NCBI GenBank assembly: GCA_009746045.1
Contig: RPFO01000213.1
Coordinates: 812,564 to 876,563, forward strand
Length of the DNA stretch: 64,000 nucleotides
DNA from: Mesostigma viride
Taxonomy: Eukaryota > Streptophyta > Mesostigmatophyceae > Mesostigmatales > Mesostigmataceae
Direction of reading: 5' to 3'
Shown here piece after piece: positions 62,953-64,000 of this stretch (its first letter is position 1; the number at the start of each line of letters is the position of its first letter). Below the pieces are notes generated by a model. It did not search any database and had not been told where the DNA came from. It saw only the letters and a program-made list of their open reading frames with translations. Both the position numbers and the translations under genes were made by a program.

Positions 62953-63622
62953 TGTTACGTCCCTGCCCAGACACTCCTAGCCTGAGCTACGTAGCGAAAG
63001 ATCTACCATGCCGGAATTAGGAAGATTCAAGGTGGCCTAATGCAGATTGCGCTTCACGACTGGGGTCGTGAGATATCTGGCACCGCGACTTGATGCCAAG
63101 CTAATTAATACACACTTATAATGGCTAGCAATACCAATTACAAATGGATAGTTGCCCCAGGTTTAATGTGTAGGCGTATTCGCACTTATCATTCATCAAA
63201 CCAAGAGGACGAGACTCTCGTCCTCGGACCAATTTCACCTAGGTCTGCCACTACGCTGGCAAGGGGCGCCGACATGGCGCCGACCTTCCAAAGCATGCAG
63301 TCCACACAAGATCCTCGGGTCGACATATCGACCCTCGCCTACAGAATCCACGCATGAGTACAATATCTCAACTAGCTATAAAGTACGCAGCGCGGCGCGA
63401 CTGCACCGGCCCCTAGAAGATACACGCATACAACAACCTAGGCCCAAAATAACTGGTCCGAATCACCCAAATTGTCATAGTTCCATACAAAAGTCCTGAC
63501 CAAGGGACAATTCCCAAATTAAGTCCCGAAATGAGTCCCAAAGTCCTACGGACCATGACAACAAGTCAAACTACATAATTTATTCCATTGTTACGTCCGT
63601 CCAAAAGGGCCGGGACGTAACA
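62953..63622 (-). repeat. Gyp-1 5' LTR (670 bp)
   Basis: Complete LTR, TGTTACGTCCC to GGGACGTAACA in plus-strand reading, followed by duplication CCGGG. Differs from the left copy at about two positions (for example 63118 A for C, 63430 A for G), and preserves the empty target site of TIR-1 at 63351-63365. Confidence 0.92.
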
Positions 63623-63627
63623 CCGGG

Positions 63628-64000
63628 TGCCAGACTGGCGGATACTATGTACATCTACGGCTGATATAAAATTGCAGCGCTAGAGATTCAGCCCCCGGCC
63701 GACCCGCTGGCATGCACGCCGTCTTGGACAAATGTCGTAGGTGACATGCAATGGCTTCCTATCTTTGGTTTGGAATGAAATCGACTTTCAAGAGTAAAAC
63801 TCGTCTGCCGAACCAGGGTCAAATCTGGGCTGCACTAACGCCCTTCGTGCATTCCATGTACATGCATAATTTATCTAGTTGTGCATTTAGCCCCTAAATG
63901 GTCTGGCTGCCGATTTTCCGCCTAAAACTGAGTTACAGCCGACACGTCGGCCCCTTCTCGGGGGACCAAATGCCGCGAAAACTATTGAGAATCAGGAAAA
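63628..64000 (+). mobile_element. Gyp-2 LTR continuation
   Basis: Resumes after the duplicated CCGGG of Gyp-1. No LTR end (expected ...GTAACA) is reached before the window closes, so whether all 373 bp are LTR is unknown. No coding signal. Confidence 0.45.

Larger units (their letters stand above)
51375..63622 (-). mobile_element. Gyp-1: young Ty3/gypsy-like element lacking pol core
   Basis: Bounded by CCGGG (51370-51374 and 63623-63627), with 670-bp LTRs that begin TGTTACGTCCC and end GGGACGTAACA. On the minus strand: 5' LTR (63622-62953), primer site, leader, gag, remnant protease, ~3.3 kb without recognisable RT, RNase H or integrase, polypurine tract, 3' LTR. Only about two mismatches between LTRs by eye imply a recent insertion. 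Non-autonomous. Confidence 0.85.

Overview
The window is eukaryotic and consists almost wholly of transposable elements stacked inside one another. I found no convincing host gene, rRNA, tRNA or CRISPR array. Reasons: LTR retrotransposons of the Ty1/copia and Ty3/gypsy types, non-LTR retrotransposons, CACTA-like and other terminal-inverted-repeat DNA transposons, long microsatellites, and no operon-like gene packing. The mix, including a restriction-like-endonuclease LINE with PHD and RING fingers, would suit an alga or other protist, but the species cannot be read from the sequence. Element names below are local labels.

Layout. 1-1320: end of DNA transposon TIR-1', cut by the window edge. 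1321-3242: short tandem repeats and hairpins. 3243-5033: 5'-truncated copia fragment Cop-4 (+). 5153-51003: an old, decayed copia element Cop-3 (-), which is the frame into which most other elements jumped. Its pol survives as pieces at 6138-8098, 17847-18182, 18787-19642 and 40960-41515, with a partial 3' LTR at 5153-5354 and a 5' LTR at 50389-51003. Inside Cop-3 lie Cop-1 (8104-17841, +, target duplication CTGTA), Cop-2 (19648-40959, -, duplication GCATG) and LINE-R (42146-49654, +, 13-bp duplication). Cop-1 has a 1.7-kb TTAA-flanked element in its 5' LTR. Cop-2 has CACTA-like CAC-1 (24824-38093) in its gag; CAC-1 has the related CAC-2 (30090-37716) inserted head-on; CAC-2 has an ORF1-only half-LINE (35621-37619). 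That is five nested levels, each dated relative to the next by its target duplication. To the right, Gyp-2 LTR sequence (from 51160) is split by Ty3/gypsy element Gyp-1 (51375-63622, -, duplication CCGGG), whose left LTR is split by TIR-1 (51780-55271, duplication ATGA), an inverted second copy of the transposon at the window start.

How the genes work together. Cop-1 and Cop-2 are near-identical members of an unusual copia family: leader LTR-ORF0-Gag-(in-frame TGA)-Pol-LTR. Pol reads integrase, then a retropepsin-like domain with D-T-N-A in place of D-T/S-G-A, then reverse transcriptase with HGDD instead of YVDD, then RNase H. Canonical copia has protease before integrase. The same DTNA, HGDD and domain order are seen in the diverged Cop-3, and HGDD in Cop-4, so this looks like a lineage property. 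LINE-R carries a 12-copy 170-bp tandem 5' array followed by an ORF region with PHD finger, RING-H2 finger, C2H2-like fingers, RT (YLDD) and a C-terminal restriction-like endonuclease. CAC-1/CAC-2, the half-LINE, TTAA-1, TIR-1 and Gyp-1 show no recognisable complete transposition enzyme and are probably mobilised in trans.
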